Part shown: positions 15,527-23,883 of the stretch, piece by piece
Layout of the letters: every line of letters begins with the position of its first letter
Numbering within the stretch: position 1 is the first letter of the stretch
NCBI RefSeq assembly: GCF_005765165.1
Contig: NZ_VCIW01000006.1
Coordinates: 1 to 64,000 of the forward strand
Origin: Paenibacillus antri
GTDB lineage: Bacteria > Bacillota > Bacilli > Paenibacillales > YIM-B00363
DNA: 64,000 nucleotides
Direction: 5' to 3'
Position numbers and translations under genes: made by a program
The notes under the pieces: generated by a model
The model's input: only the letters and a program-made list of their open reading frames with translations
Told to the model about the DNA's origin: nothing
Databases searched by the model: none

Positions 15527-16393
15527 ATGAAATGGCTGTGGATGTCGCTCTTCGCCGTCGGCGCGGCCCTCGCTTGGGGCGCCCTGCTGAAGCCGCTGGC
15601 GCGGAGCCGCTCGAATACGGTCAAGGCGTTGATCGAGCGGTACTGGCGAAAGGAGAAGGAGCAGGAAGGCGAGGCGCCGTCGTTCCCGGAGCTGTCCGCG
15701 GACGAGCGGGCGTTCCTCGAGAAGGCGCGTCTCGCGGGCGTCGGCTGGACGTATCGCGGTTATCGTTGGGGGAGGCGCGGCGCGGCGTTGGCCGGAGCGT
15801 ACTTATGGCTCGCGGCGGCGCTGCCGAACGCCGCCGGCTTCGCGGGGACGGTCCGAGCGATGCTCGGGGGCGCGGCCGTCGCCGGGCTCGGATGGTTGGC
15901 GCCCGCTGCGGCGATCGCGATTTTGGCCGCGCGAAGGCGCGCTCTGGTGCTCGGGGAAATCTCGAAGTTCGCGCACCGGCTGTCGATCTGCATGACGGAT
16001 CAGACGGACATGCGGGAGCTGATCCTTCGAGCGGGGCGGCCGATGCGGTTGTTAAAGCCCGCGTTGCAGCAGCTCGCCGCGCAGTGGGGGAACGATCAGC
16101 GGGAGGCGATCCTCGCGTTCAAAGACGCGGTCGGCATCTCGGAGGCGTACCCGCTCGTCAACGCGTTCGCCGCGGTCAGCCGGGCGAAATCCAAAGACGT
16201 GAAGCGGCTGCTGACCGAGCATTCGAAGAGCATCGACGCGACGCTGGAAGCCGAGTTGTCCAAACGGATCGAAAACGCTCCGATCTGGATTAGCTTCTAC
16301 ATTATGATCCCGTTTCTCGTTTGTTTGGTGTTATTCGTATATCCGTGGATGCTGACCGTGTTGGAGCAGTTGACCGTTAGCTTTACGGCGTAA
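15527..16393 (+). CDS. tadC: TadC-like type II secretion F-domain membrane protein
   Basis: Second platform protein (288 aa). Hydrophobic segments are at residues 1-20, 85-105, 110-130 and 260-285. The cytoplasmic part has CMTDQTDMRELILRAGRP and a RAKSKDVKRLL stretch before the last helix. TadB/TadC pairs form the membrane platform for Tad pili. AGGAGG lies about twelve bases before the ATG. Confidence 0.75.
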   Translation: MKWLWMSLFAVGAALAWGALLKPLARSRSNTVKALIERYWRKEKEQEGEAPSFPELSADERAFLEKARLAGVGWTYRGYRWGRRGAALAGAYLWLAAALPNAAGFAGTVRAMLGGAAVAGLGWLAPAAAIAILAARRRALVLGEISKFAHRLSICMTDQTDMRELILRAGRPMRLLKPALQQLAAQWGNDQREAILAFKDAVGISEAYPLVNAFAAVSRAKSKDVKRLLTEHSKSIDATLEAELSKRIENAPIWISFYIMIPFLVCLVLFVYPWMLTVLEQLTVSFTA

Positions 16394-16438
16394 GGATTCG
16401 GGTCGACATCGCGACGAAGCCGGAGAGGGGGCGAAATC

Positions 16439-16576
16439 ATGGGGAAGCTGGTGACGACGTTGGCGCTCACGGTGTTGATCCTAGGCGCGGCCATCTATAC
16501 GTTCGGAGAGTTGATCGTGCCGGCGGCCGGCGGCGCGGGGCGCTCGACGGCGACGCAAATCGAGGCGGCGTTTTGA
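16439..16576 (+). CDS. Small pilin-like membrane protein 1
   Basis: A 45-residue protein with one N-terminal hydrophobic helix (TTLALTVLILGAAIYTF, residues 6-22) and a short polar tail. GAGAGGGGG precedes the ATG. Size, topology and position right after tadC suggest a pilin or minor pilin of the Tad machine, but the G-x4-E-Y prepilin site of Flp pilins is absent. Pilin role is inference. Confidence 0.6.
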   Translation: MGKLVTTLALTVLILGAAIYTFGELIVPAAGGAGRSTATQIEAAF

Positions 16577-16638
16577 AGGCTAAGGACTTTATTTCTCTCG
16601 CCAAGGAGCGGGACAACCCATCGAAGGAGGAACATGAT

Positions 16639-16818
16639 ATGAGTAAAATCGGCGTGGCATTGGCGTTATGCGTACTGTTGCTAGGGGCGGTGCTGATCGT
16701 GGGCGACGGCGTCGCGACGCAGGTCGTCGACCGGGGACGGGATATCGGCACGGCGTTGACGAACGGCAATCTGGGCGTGGACAACGCGACCGGCGCCGTG
16801 AATTCGACGACGCCGTAA
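16639..16818 (+). CDS. Small pilin-like membrane protein 2
   Basis: A 59-residue protein, MSKIGVALAL start, one helix (residues 4-22, VALALCVLLLGAVLIVG) and a polar tail ending VNSTTP. AAGGAGGAAC precedes the ATG; the open frame extends upstream but without a second ribosome site. It is nearly identical to the next gene. Likely a major subunit or scaffold of the Tad-type pilus; the high ribosome-site quality fits a structural protein. Confidence 0.65.
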   Translation: MSKIGVALALCVLLLGAVLIVGDGVATQVVDRGRDIGTALTNGNLGVDNATGAVNSTTP

Positions 16819-16855
16819 TGTCGCGAGGGACAACCTACCGAAGGAGGAACAGGAA

Positions 16856-17032
16856 ATGAGTAAGATCGGCGTAGCATTGGCGTTATGCGTTTTGTTGTTG
16901 GGAGCGGTATTGATCGTTGGCGACGGCGTCGCGACGGTGGCGGTCGATCGAGGAGGAGATATCGGCACCGCATTGACGAACGGCAGTCTAGGCGTCGACT
17001 CGTCCGGCGCCGTCCGTTCGACGACGCCGTAA
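16856..17032 (+). CDS. Small pilin-like membrane protein 3 (duplicate)
   Basis: A 58-residue paralogue of the preceding gene: the same MSKIGVALALCVLLLGAVL helix, with changes confined to the tail (one residue deleted, ending VRSTTP). Its stop overlaps the next start in TAATG. Function as for its twin, by inference. Confidence 0.65.
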   Translation: MSKIGVALALCVLLLGAVLIVGDGVATVAVDRGGDIGTALTNGSLGVDSSGAVRSTTP

Positions 17033-17187
17033 TGTCGAAGCTGATGGTTGCGTTGTCGATGCTCGTGTTAATTTTCGGTCTCGCCTTGTACGTCTTTCAA
17101 GGCGGCGCAGGCGTGAACGATGCGGTTCGAGAAGGCCACGATTCGATATTGGAGAGCGTACGAAGCTTCGATTACGTTTCGAACTAG
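17032..17187 (+). CDS. Small pilin-like membrane protein 4
   Basis: A 51-residue protein, MSKLMVALSMLVLIFGLAL start, helix at about 4-22 and a polar tail with VNDAVREGHDSILESV, which resembles an amphipathic helix. It shares the start pattern of the three preceding small genes but the tail is different. It is translationally coupled by TAATG overlap. Confidence 0.6.
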   Translation: MSKLMVALSMLVLIFGLALYVFQGGAGVNDAVREGHDSILESVRSFDYVSN

Positions 17188-17196
17188 GAGAAGGCT

Positions 17197-17640
17197 ATGC
17201 GCATGAACGAGAGAGGCGGCGCGGATACGCTGCTGGTGACCTTATTCGTATTTCCGCTGCTGTTGTTCGTTTGCTTTGCGGGCGTTCCGTTTTTCGTGTA
17301 TTTGATGAAGGGCACCCACCTGAACGTCGTAGCGAACCACGCGTTGAAAGAAGCGGAAGCGGTCGGCTACGTCAGTCCGGAAGTGATGACGGCGACCGCG
17401 ACGCGGCTCGCGGAGCTGGGGCTCGAGCCTACGACGCGGGACGGCGTCGCCTATCCGTCGTTCGCCGGCAGTACGGTAAGCAAGGTGCTGCGCGACGATC
17501 CGGACGGCGTCGTGACGGTGACGATCTCGTATCCCGCCCCGAACGTCACGCGACTGTTGGGCTTGTTAGGCGGAGGGACGGGCGGTGAGGAAGGCTTGTA
17601 CCGCGTCGTGCTGCACGGGAAGAGCGAGGCGTATGAGTAA
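17197..17640 (+). CDS. TadE-like/DUF4320-type pilus protein
   Basis: A 147-residue protein with an N-terminal helix (residues 9-33) preceded by a short basic MRMNERGGAD leader, and an extracytoplasmic domain. The R-RGGA-T-hydrophobic start is that of TadE/DUF4320 pseudopilins. Two in-frame ATGs (17197, 17203) are possible. It overlaps the next gene by eight bases in ATGAGTAA. Confidence 0.65.
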   Translation: MRMNERGGADTLLVTLFVFPLLLFVCFAGVPFFVYLMKGTHLNVVANHALKEAEAVGYVSPEVMTATATRLAELGLEPTTRDGVAYPSFAGSTVSKVLRDDPDGVVTVTISYPAPNVTRLLGLLGGGTGGEEGLYRVVLHGKSEAYE

Positions 17641-18184
17641 GCGTCCGCCGTCGTTGCTTCGGGACGAACGAGGCGGCGCGCATGTGCTATTGTTCGCGCT
17701 GCTGAGCGTGCTCTGCGCCGTCCTGCTGCTGGCGACGTCGGTCGATTGGATGCTGCAGTCCGCGAATAAGACGAAGTCGAAGCTGGCGCTCGACCGGGCG
17801 ACGCATGCGGCGGCGCTGCACGTGGACATGCAGGAGGCCGCCTTCGGTCGGCTGGTCTGGGACGAATCGGCCGGGCGGGCGGAGTTCGCGCGATTTCTGC
17901 GCTTGAACTTCGGGTTGGACGAGGCGGGGGAGCCGGCGGAAGGCGGCCGCTTGGAGGCCGCGCCCGTCGTTCATCGGTTAGAGTTCGTGACGGCGCCGGC
18001 CTACCCCGCGACGGTGCGGCGAACGGTGGTCGCGCGCGAAGGCACGAGCCAAGAGACGACGCGGCGGGTGGACGTCACCGTATACGGACCGTCCGTCGTG
18101 GCCGTCGTCGAAGTGCATCAGCGCGTCCGCGGCGTCCTGGAGCCGATCGTGCTCTCCAGCGTCGCAAGCGTACGGTTTCGCTGA
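17633..18184 (+). CDS. TadE/TadG-like pilus protein
   Basis: A 183-residue protein, last gene of the pilus operon. A basic leader with DERGGAHVL precedes a helix (about residues 17-38), and the rest is predicted outside the membrane. The pattern RDERGGA followed by a hydrophobic helix and an ALDRATHAAA heptad is typical of TadE/TadG minor pilins. The ATG at 17633 overlaps the preceding stop. Confidence 0.6.
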   Translation: MSKRPPSLLRDERGGAHVLLFALLSVLCAVLLLATSVDWMLQSANKTKSKLALDRATHAAALHVDMQEAAFGRLVWDESAGRAEFARFLRLNFGLDEAGEPAEGGRLEAAPVVHRLEFVTAPAYPATVRRTVVAREGTSQETTRRVDVTVYGPSVVAVVEVHQRVRGVLEPIVLSSVASVRFR

Positions 18185-18229
18185 CAAAGACATCGCCCCT
18201 CCCGGCGGACGGAAGGGGCGATGTCTTTG
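18185..18229 (+). terminator. Terminator of the pilus operon
   Basis: A 16-base stem CAAAGACATCGCCCCT with AGGGGCGATGTCTTTG directly follows the last stop codon. No long U run follows, so it may act as a bidirectional or processing hairpin. Confidence 0.7.
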
Positions 18230-18253
18230 TGATGGTGTAGCTGTGGAGCGTGC

Positions 18254-18891
18254 AGTCGGAGGAAGTCCGACTACGTGACCTCGGGGCCCCCCGGATGGGG
18301 CGGATAGTCGGAGGAAGTCCGACTACGTGAGCTCGGGGCTCCCCGGATGGGGCGGATAGTCGGAGAAAGTCCGACTACGTGACCTCGGGGCTCCCCGGAT
18401 GGGGCGGATAGTCGGAGAAAGTCCGACTACGTGACCTCGGGGCCCCCGGATGGGGTGGATAGTCGGAGAAAGTCCGACTACGTGACCTCGGGGCTCCCCG
18501 GATGGGGCGGATAGTCGGAGAAAGTCCGACTACGTGACCTCGGGGCCCTCGGATTGGGTGGATAGTCGGAGAATGTCCGACTACGTGACCTCGGGTCCTC
18601 CGGATGGGGCGGATAGTCGGAGAAAGTCCGACTACGTGACCTCAGGGCCCCCGGATGGGGCGGATAGTCGGAGGAAGTCCGACTACGTGAGCTCGGGGCC
18701 CCCCGGATGGGGTGGATAGTCGGAGGAAGTCCGACTACGTGAGCTCGGGGCCCCCCGGATGGGGCGGATAGTCGGAGGAAGTCCGACTATGTGACCTCAG
18801 GGCCCCCGGATGGGGCGGATAGTCGGAGAATGTCCGACTACGTGAGCTCGGGGCCCCCGGCTGGGGCGGATAGTCGGAGAAAGTCCGACTA
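18254..18891. repeat. Thirteen direct repeats of 51-52 bp, each with two hairpins
   Basis: Units begin at 18254, 18306, 18358, 18410, 18461, 18513, 18564, 18615, 18666, 18718, 18770, 18821 and 18872 (the last partial). Each starts AGTCGGAGAAAGTCCGACTA, whose arms AGTCGGA/TCCGACT form a seven-base stem, and continues with a CCCC-GGAT-GGGG hairpin. The period alternates between 51 and 52, so no reading frame is preserved. There are no unique spacers, so it is not CRISPR. It lies between the convergent pilus operon and ABC-F gene. Confidence 0.9.
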
Positions 18892-18997
18892 AACGGCCCC
18901 GAAGGGAACTCACCGGGTCGGCAAGCCGGCCTTGGCGGTCGCCCCGCGCGTGGGGGTTGTTCTTTTCCGACGTGGAAAAGAAAGTTTCTCCCCGAAT

Positions 18998-19085
18998 CTA
19001 TCCACATGAAAATTTGTTAATTTAACGCCGTGAATTATATGTTATGCACATTATCCACAGGCAGTTACCCCGAATTTGTGGATAA
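18998..19085. promoter_or_regulatory. Cluster of DnaA boxes
   Basis: Perfect TTATCCACA at 19051-19059, TTATGCACA at 19042-19050 (fits TTATNCACA), a perfect inverted TGTGGATAA at 19077-19085, and CTATCCACA (one mismatch) at 18998-19006. The surrounding DNA is AT-rich compared with the region. Four boxes in 88 bases is far above chance. No dnaA, dnaN or DNA-unwinding element is nearby, so a DnaA-titration or regulatory cluster is more likely than oriC. Confidence 0.75.
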
Positions 19086-19095
19086 CGTGTGCAAC

Positions 19096-21027
19096 TTATT
19101 GCATTAACGTTTCCCACTCGGCATACCTGGCGGAGAGCTGCGTCTTCCGGGCGTCGATCTCCGCTTGCAGCTGCTGTACCGCCAGATAGTCGTTATAGAC
19201 GGCCGGGTCGGTCAAGCGCTCTTCCATCGACGCGATGTCGGTTTCCGCGGCGGCGATGTCCGCTTCGAGCTGTTCGATGCGCCGTTGGCGGTTGCGCTCT
19301 TCGCGTTTGTTTTGCTTCTCGGCTTCGTAAGAAGCGGCCGGCGGCGGCTCGACGACAGCGGCGTTCGACTTTGTCGAAACGGCGGATTTCGCGTTGTTGA
19401 TTTCCGCCAGTTCCTGCAGCTTTTCGAGATAATCGTCGTAATTTCCCAGGAAATGTCGAATGCCGTCCGGACGCAGCTCCACGACTTGATCCGCCATCCG
19501 ATTCAGGAAGTAACGGTCGTGGGAAATGAACAGCAGCGTTCCTTCGTAATCGAGCAGGGCGGACTCTAACACTTCCTTGCTCACGAGGTCGAGATGGTTC
19601 GTCGGCTCGTCGAGGATCAGCACGTTGGCGTTCTTAAGCATGAGCTTCGCTAAGGCGACGCGAGCCTTTTCCCCGCCGCTTAAGGAGGAAATTCGCTTCG
19701 TCACGTCCTCGCCGCTGAACAGAAAGTTGCCCAACACGGTCCGGATGCGAACTTCCTCGAGACCCGGGTAGTCGTTCCAGAGCTCCTCCATAACGGTGTT
19801 GCTCGGCGTCAGTCCGGTTTGCTCCTGGTCGTAATACCCGATGGAGACGTTGGCGCCCCAATACAGCGAGCCGGCGGCCGGCTTCATGTCGCCGACGAGC
19901 GCCTTGAGCAGCGTCGACTTGCCGATTCCGTTCGGTCCGATGATCGCGACGGAGTCGCCGCGCCGCACCTCGAAGCTGACGCCGCGGAACAGCTTCGTCT
20001 CGCCGCCGTCGTACGACATGGCGAGATCGCGCACTTCGAGCACGTCCTTGCCTGAGATGCGATCGACCTCGAAGCTGAAAGACGCTCGCTTCAGCTCGCC
20101 GCCCGGACGGTCGATCCGATCCATGCGTTCGAGCTGTTTGCGCCGGCTCTGCGCTCGCTTGGTCGTGGACGCTCGGACGATGTTGCGGCGGACGAAGTCT
20201 TCGAGCCTTGCGATTTCGTCCTGCTGCTTCTCGTATAATTTCATGTTCCGTTCGTAGTCGGCGGCTTTCAGCTCTACGAATTTGGAGTAATTGCCGACGT
20301 AGCGCTTGGAAGAAGTGCGTTCGATTTCGTAAATGATGTCGACGAGCGCGTCCAGGAAGTACCGGTCGTGCGAGACGACGAGCACCGCGCCGGGATAGCC
20401 GCGCAGGTATTGTTCGAGCCACGTCAGCGTTTCGATGTCGAGGTAGTTGGTCGGCTCGTCCAGCATGAGCAGATCCGGCTTCTGCAGCAGCAGCCGAGCC
20501 AACGCGAGCCGCGTCTTCTGGCCGCCGCTCAGGGTGGAGACGATCGTCTCCGGCGGCGTGTCGCCGAAGCCCATGCCGTGGAGGACGCCGCGGATCGTCG
20601 CTTCGATCGCGTAGCCGTCGCGCTCGCGGAACGTCTCGGACAACGAAGCGTACCGCGCCAGCACTTGCTCGTAAGCGGCGGCGTCGTCCGCGAGCCGGGG
20701 ATCGGCCATGCGCGCTTCGAGGTCGCGCAGCTCTCGTTCGACGGCGAGTAGGTCGGCGAAGACGGCGCGCATCTCGTGCGCGATCGACCGGTCGGACTGC
20801 AAGCCGCTGTCCTGCGCGAGGTAGCCGAGCGTCGCGCCCTTGGCGTAGAACAGCTGGCCGCCGTCGTAGGACGTCTCGCCGGCCAAGATGCGCAGCAGCG
20901 TGGACTTGCCCGCGCCGTTGGCGCCGACGAGCCCGATGCGCTCTCGTTCGCCGACCTGGAGATGTATATTCGATAAGATGACCGTGGCGCCGTATTGTTT
21001 CCCGATGCCGGAAGCTTGCAATAACAT
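19096..21027 (-). CDS. ABC-F family ATPase (YdiF-like)
   Basis: Cytoplasmic twin-ATPase of 643 aa that acts on ribosomes. First domain: Walker A GANGAGKST at 35-43, signature LSGGQKTR, Walker B LLMLDEPTNYLD. A linker with many charged residues follows, where ABC-F proteins have their P-site tRNA-interaction motif. Second domain: GPNGIGKST, LSGGEKAR, LILDEPTNHLD. The tail from about residue 555 is a coiled coil. No membrane segments. GGAGGG before the ATG at 21027 fixes the start. In Bacillus, ydiF directly follows tsaD, so this is probably the orthologue, here inverted and displaced. Confidence 0.92.
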   Translation of the reverse strand: MLLQASGIGKQYGATVILSNIHLQVGERERIGLVGANGAGKSTLLRILAGETSYDGGQLFYAKGATLGYLAQDSGLQSDRSIAHEMRAVFADLLAVERELRDLEARMADPRLADDAAAYEQVLARYASLSETFRERDGYAIEATIRGVLHGMGFGDTPPETIVSTLSGGQKTRLALARLLLQKPDLLMLDEPTNYLDIETLTWLEQYLRGYPGAVLVVSHDRYFLDALVDIIYEIERTSSKRYVGNYSKFVELKAADYERNMKLYEKQQDEIARLEDFVRRNIVRASTTKRAQSRRKQLERMDRIDRPGGELKRASFSFEVDRISGKDVLEVRDLAMSYDGGETKLFRGVSFEVRRGDSVAIIGPNGIGKSTLLKALVGDMKPAAGSLYWGANVSIGYYDQEQTGLTPSNTVMEELWNDYPGLEEVRIRTVLGNFLFSGEDVTKRISSLSGGEKARVALAKLMLKNANVLILDEPTNHLDLVSKEVLESALLDYEGTLLFISHDRYFLNRMADQVVELRPDGIRHFLGNYDDYLEKLQELAEINNAKSAVSTKSNAAVVEPPPAASYEAEKQNKREERNRQRRIEQLEADIAAAETDIASMEERLTDPAVYNDYLAVQQLQAEIDARKTQLSARYAEWETLMQ

Positions 21028-21126
21028 GATGACGTCCCTCCGCGAAAATAAGCGAAAACCCAATACTTTCAGTGTATCGGAATCGCCGCGAACGCGCCAG
21101 TCGCAAGAAACGCGACTCTCGTTCGA

Positions 21127-21157
21127 TTGCAGTCCCTGTCCCCAAGTATGTTACAAT
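21127..21157 (+). promoter_or_regulatory. Possible promoter of the fthC-moaC-moaB operon
   Basis: TTGCAG (21127-21132) and TACAAT (21152-21157), with a rather long 19-base spacer, lie 47 bases before the fthC start, in the divergent region with the ABC-F gene. Confidence 0.4.
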
Positions 21158-21204
21158 ATGTAGAAAGAACAGGACGACTGTCGTCATCGGGAGGTCCGCG
21201 GGGA

Positions 21205-21852
21205 ATGAGTACGGAATCCAAACGCGAGCTGCGCGAGCGGATGACCGCGGCGCGGGACGCGATTCCGCCGAAGGAGCGCGCGGCGCGATCCGAGCGGCTC
21301 GCGCGGCACGCGATCGCCGCTTGGGAGGCGGGCGCGTTCGCCTGGGGCGCCCCGCCGGACGGCGAGCGGCCGCGCCGGCTCGCGTGGTACGCCGCGTTCC
21401 GCTCGGAGGCGGACGCCGCGGGGCTCGCGCGCTGGTGCTGGGCGCGCGGCATCCCCGTGGCGGCGCCGCGCGTGGACGCCGCCGCGAAGGCGATGACCCT
21501 GCACGACGTGGCAGGGGAACAAGAGCTGATGCCGGGGACGTACGGCATCCTCGAACCCGCGCCGCACGCGCCCCTGGCGGCGCTGACCCCGGGGACGCTG
21601 ACGCTCGTCCCCGGGCTTGCCTTCGACGCCCGCGGCGGGCGTCTCGGCTACGGCGGAGGCTACTACGATCGCCTCCTTGCGCCGCACCGCGCCGCGATCG
21701 ACGCCGGCGCGATCCTTCTCGCCGCGCCCGCGTTCGCGGCGCAGATCGTCGACGTCGTGCCGACGGAGCCGCACGACGTCCGCGTCCGCTTCCTGCTGAC
21801 GGAGGAAGGCATCATCGATTGCAAGACGGGAGGAGCTTATCAGTGGAGCTGA
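21205..21852 (+). CDS. 5-formyltetrahydrofolate cyclo-ligase
   Basis: Converts 5-formyl-THF to 5,10-methenyl-THF with ATP. The 215-residue product has K-ELRERM at the N-terminus, the [24 protein letters not shown] block near 143-163, and a [14 protein letters not shown] end, all diagnostic of the family (YgfA/MTHFS). GGGAGG before the ATG at 21205 supports this start. It overlaps moaC by ten bases. Confidence 0.92.
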   Translation: MSTESKRELRERMTAARDAIPPKERAARSERLARHAIAAWEAGAFAWGAPPDGERPRRLAWYAAFRSEADAAGLARWCWARGIPVAAPRVDAAAKAMTLHDVAGEQELMPGTYGILEPAPHAPLAALTPGTLTLVPGLAFDARGGRLGYGGGYYDRLLAPHRAAIDAGAILLAAPAFAAQIVDVVPTEPHDVRVRFLLTEEGIIDCKTGGAYQWS

Positions 21853-22313
21853 CGCATTTCAACGAACAAGGCCGCGCCCGGATGGTCGATATATCCGGTA
21901 AAGCCGACACCGAACGGACGGCGACGGCGACGTCGGCCGTCGTCATGCGGCCGGAGACGCTGCAGGCGATTAAGGCCGGCAAGACGGCCAAAGGCGACGT
22001 GCTCGCGGTCGCCCAGGTCGCCGGCATCATGGCGGCGAAGAAGACGTCGGACGTCATTCCGATGTGCCACCCGATCCGGATTACCGGCGTCGACATCGCT
22101 TTCGACGACGACGGGGCGGAGACGCTCCGGATCGAAGCGACGGTGCGGACGACGGGCGGCACGGGCGTCGAGATGGAGGCGCTGACGGCCGTCTCCGTCG
22201 CCGCGCTGACGGTCTACGATATGTGCAAGGCGATGGACAAGGCGATGACGATCGGGCCGACGCGGCTCGAACGGAAAACCGGCGGCAAGAGCGGAGATTT
22301 CGTCCGCGAATGA
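21843..22313 (+). CDS. moaC: Cyclic pyranopterin monophosphate synthase
   Basis: Second enzyme of molybdenum cofactor synthesis, making cPMP. The 156-residue product has [13 protein letters not shown] at the N-terminus, [13 protein letters not shown] near 65, and [25 protein letters not shown], the conserved MoaC core including the catalytic Lys-containing end. The GTG start has GGGAGGAG upstream. The moaA partner is not in the window. Confidence 0.95.
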   Translation: MELTHFNEQGRARMVDISGKADTERTATATSAVVMRPETLQAIKAGKTAKGDVLAVAQVAGIMAAKKTSDVIPMCHPIRITGVDIAFDDDGAETLRIEATVRTTGGTGVEMEALTAVSVAALTVYDMCKAMDKAMTIGPTRLERKTGGKSGDFVRE

Positions 22314-22359
22314 CCGGCGGCGGCATCTTTGGGCTGCAAGAACGAGGGGGAGAGAGACC

Positions 22360-22854
22360 ATGCGATGGAAAGTGGCGATTCTGACCGCCAGCGACCGCGG
22401 CGCCCGAGGGGAGCGGGAGTCCACGAGCGCGCTCGTCATCCGGGAGCTGGTGGAGGAGGAACTGCACGGGGACATCATCGAGGATCGAGTCGTGCCCGAC
22501 GAGATGGACGAGGTGATGGCCGCCTTGATCGAGATGTCCGAATATCATCAAGCCGACCTCATCTTGACGACCGGCGGGTCCGGATTGCAGGTGCGCGACG
22601 TGACGCCGGAGGCGACGCGGCAGGTCGTCGACCGGGAAATTCCCGGCTTCGGCGAGCTCATACGCGGGAACCAGGCGTCGCGCCGCATCCCGTCCGCGCT
22701 GTTCCGCGGCACGGCGGGCCTTCGCGGCAGCACGCTCATCGTCAATCTGCCGAGCCGACCGAAGGGCGTCAGCATGGCGATGATGGCGATCATGGCGGAC
22801 CTCGAAGCGGCGATGAGAAGCCTGTCGGGACAAGAGGAGGCGCCGGAGGAATGA
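22360..22854 (+). CDS. moaB: MogA/MoaB family molybdenum cofactor protein
   Basis: Adenylates molybdopterin before molybdenum insertion. The 164-residue product has ILTASDRGARGERE near the start, the DLILTTGGSGLQVRDVTPEA block near 66-85, and NLPSRPKG-S near 131, all typical. It overlaps the following MoeA-like gene by four bases (ATGA). Confidence 0.92.
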   Translation: MRWKVAILTASDRGARGERESTSALVIRELVEEELHGDIIEDRVVPDEMDEVMAALIEMSEYHQADLILTTGGSGLQVRDVTPEATRQVVDREIPGFGELIRGNQASRRIPSALFRGTAGLRGSTLIVNLPSRPKGVSMAMMAIMADLEAAMRSLSGQEEAPEE

Positions 22855-23867
22855 AACCCGAGCATCTGATGAAGGAAGTGCGCGTGCAGGACGCGGTCGG
22901 GCTGCGGCTCGGCCACGATCTGACGCGCATCGTTCCGGGCGAATTCAAGGGACGGGCCTTCCGCAAAGGGCATACGATCGCCGAAGAAGACATCCCGCTC
23001 TTGCTCGATATCGGCAAGGAGCATATTTACATTCTCGACGTACCCGAGGGCTGGGTGCACGAGGAGGACGCCGCGATCCGAATGGCTCGCGCGACCGCGG
23101 GAGATTATATCGAGACGACCGAGCCGAGCGAAGGCAAGGTCAGCTTGAAATCTACGATTCTAGGGTTGGCGAAAATCGACGAAACGTTCGTCCACCTGGC
23201 CAACGACATCGAACACGTCGTGTTCAGCACGATCGTGAACGACGCGGTCGTTCAGCCCGGCAAGGCGCTCGCCGCGGCGAGAGTCGTGCCCCTCGTCGTG
23301 GAGGAGGCGACCGTCTCCCGATTCGAAACGACGGCGCAGCAGCATCGTTACCGAACGAACGGGGCGCCGATCGTCGCGGTGAAACCGTTCCGCCGCCTGA
23401 AGGCAGGCATCGTTACGACGGGCGGCGAAGTGTTCACCGGCCGCATCGACGACAAGTTCGGCCCCGTGCTGAGGGACAAGCTGGCGGCGCTCGGCTCGGA
23501 GGTCGCGGAGCAGCGCTTCTCGCCGGACGACACGGACAGCATCGTCGAACATATCCGCTACTATCAGGCGAGCGGCGTCGATCTGATCCTCGTGACCGGC
23601 GGCATGTCCGTCGATCCGGACGACCGGACGCCGGGCGCGATCAAGAAAGCCGGCGCCGACATCGTCTCGTACGGCACCCCGATGCTGCCGGGCTCGATGA
23701 TGCTGTTCGGTTACTTGCCGGGCGGCACGCCGATCTTCGGCTTGCCCGGCGCCGTCATCTACGAGCCGTTCACGTCGTTCGACGTCCTGCTGCCCCGCGT
23801 GTGCGCCGGCGAGCGAATCGAGCGATCCGACATCGTCCGGCTCGGCTACGGCGGGTTGATTAAATAG
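22851..23867 (+). CDS. MoeA-like molybdopterin-binding protein
   Basis: A 338-residue protein with a MoCF-binding domain near residues 180-330 ([14 protein letters not shown], then [18 protein letters not shown] and [11 protein letters not shown]). It is shorter than MoeA (about 400 aa) and lacks a recognisable MoeA domain IV. The N-terminal 100 residues ([22 protein letters not shown]) are those of the short MoeA-like family. It probably binds molybdopterin or its adenylate; whether it inserts molybdenum is unclear. It is coupled to moaB, which supports a cofactor role. Confidence 0.8.
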   Translation: MKPEHLMKEVRVQDAVGLRLGHDLTRIVPGEFKGRAFRKGHTIAEEDIPLLLDIGKEHIYILDVPEGWVHEEDAAIRMARATAGDYIETTEPSEGKVSLKSTILGLAKIDETFVHLANDIEHVVFSTIVNDAVVQPGKALAAARVVPLVVEEATVSRFETTAQQHRYRTNGAPIVAVKPFRRLKAGIVTTGGEVFTGRIDDKFGPVLRDKLAALGSEVAEQRFSPDDTDSIVEHIRYYQASGVDLILVTGGMSVDPDDRTPGAIKKAGADIVSYGTPMLPGSMMLFGYLPGGTPIFGLPGAVIYEPFTSFDVLLPRVCAGERIERSDIVRLGYGGLIK

Positions 23868-23883
23868 AGGAGGCGGTATCGCC

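Larger units (their letters stand above)
16605..17032 (+). repeat. Tandem duplication of a small pilin-like gene with its ribosome site
   Basis: The two units (about 16605-16818 and 16822-17032) align from a GGGACAAC motif upstream of the AAGGAGGAAC site to the TTCGACGACGCCGTAA end. Many differences are silent, which indicates both copies stay under protein-level selection. Confidence 0.7.

Noticed and set aside
18534-18719. A 61-residue repetitive ORF inside the array
   Set aside because: It arises because several neighbouring units happen to be 51 bp (17 codons); units of 52 bp break the frame elsewhere, there is no ribosome site, and the other strand is open as well.
18254-18891. The repeat array as a CRISPR
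   Set aside because: Units are contiguous at 51-52 bp with no unique spacers, and the linker between the 20-base cores is itself repeated. No cas genes are present.
18998-19085. The DnaA boxes as oriC
   Set aside because: dnaA, dnaN, rpmH or gyrB are not adjacent and no long AT-rich unwinding element is seen.
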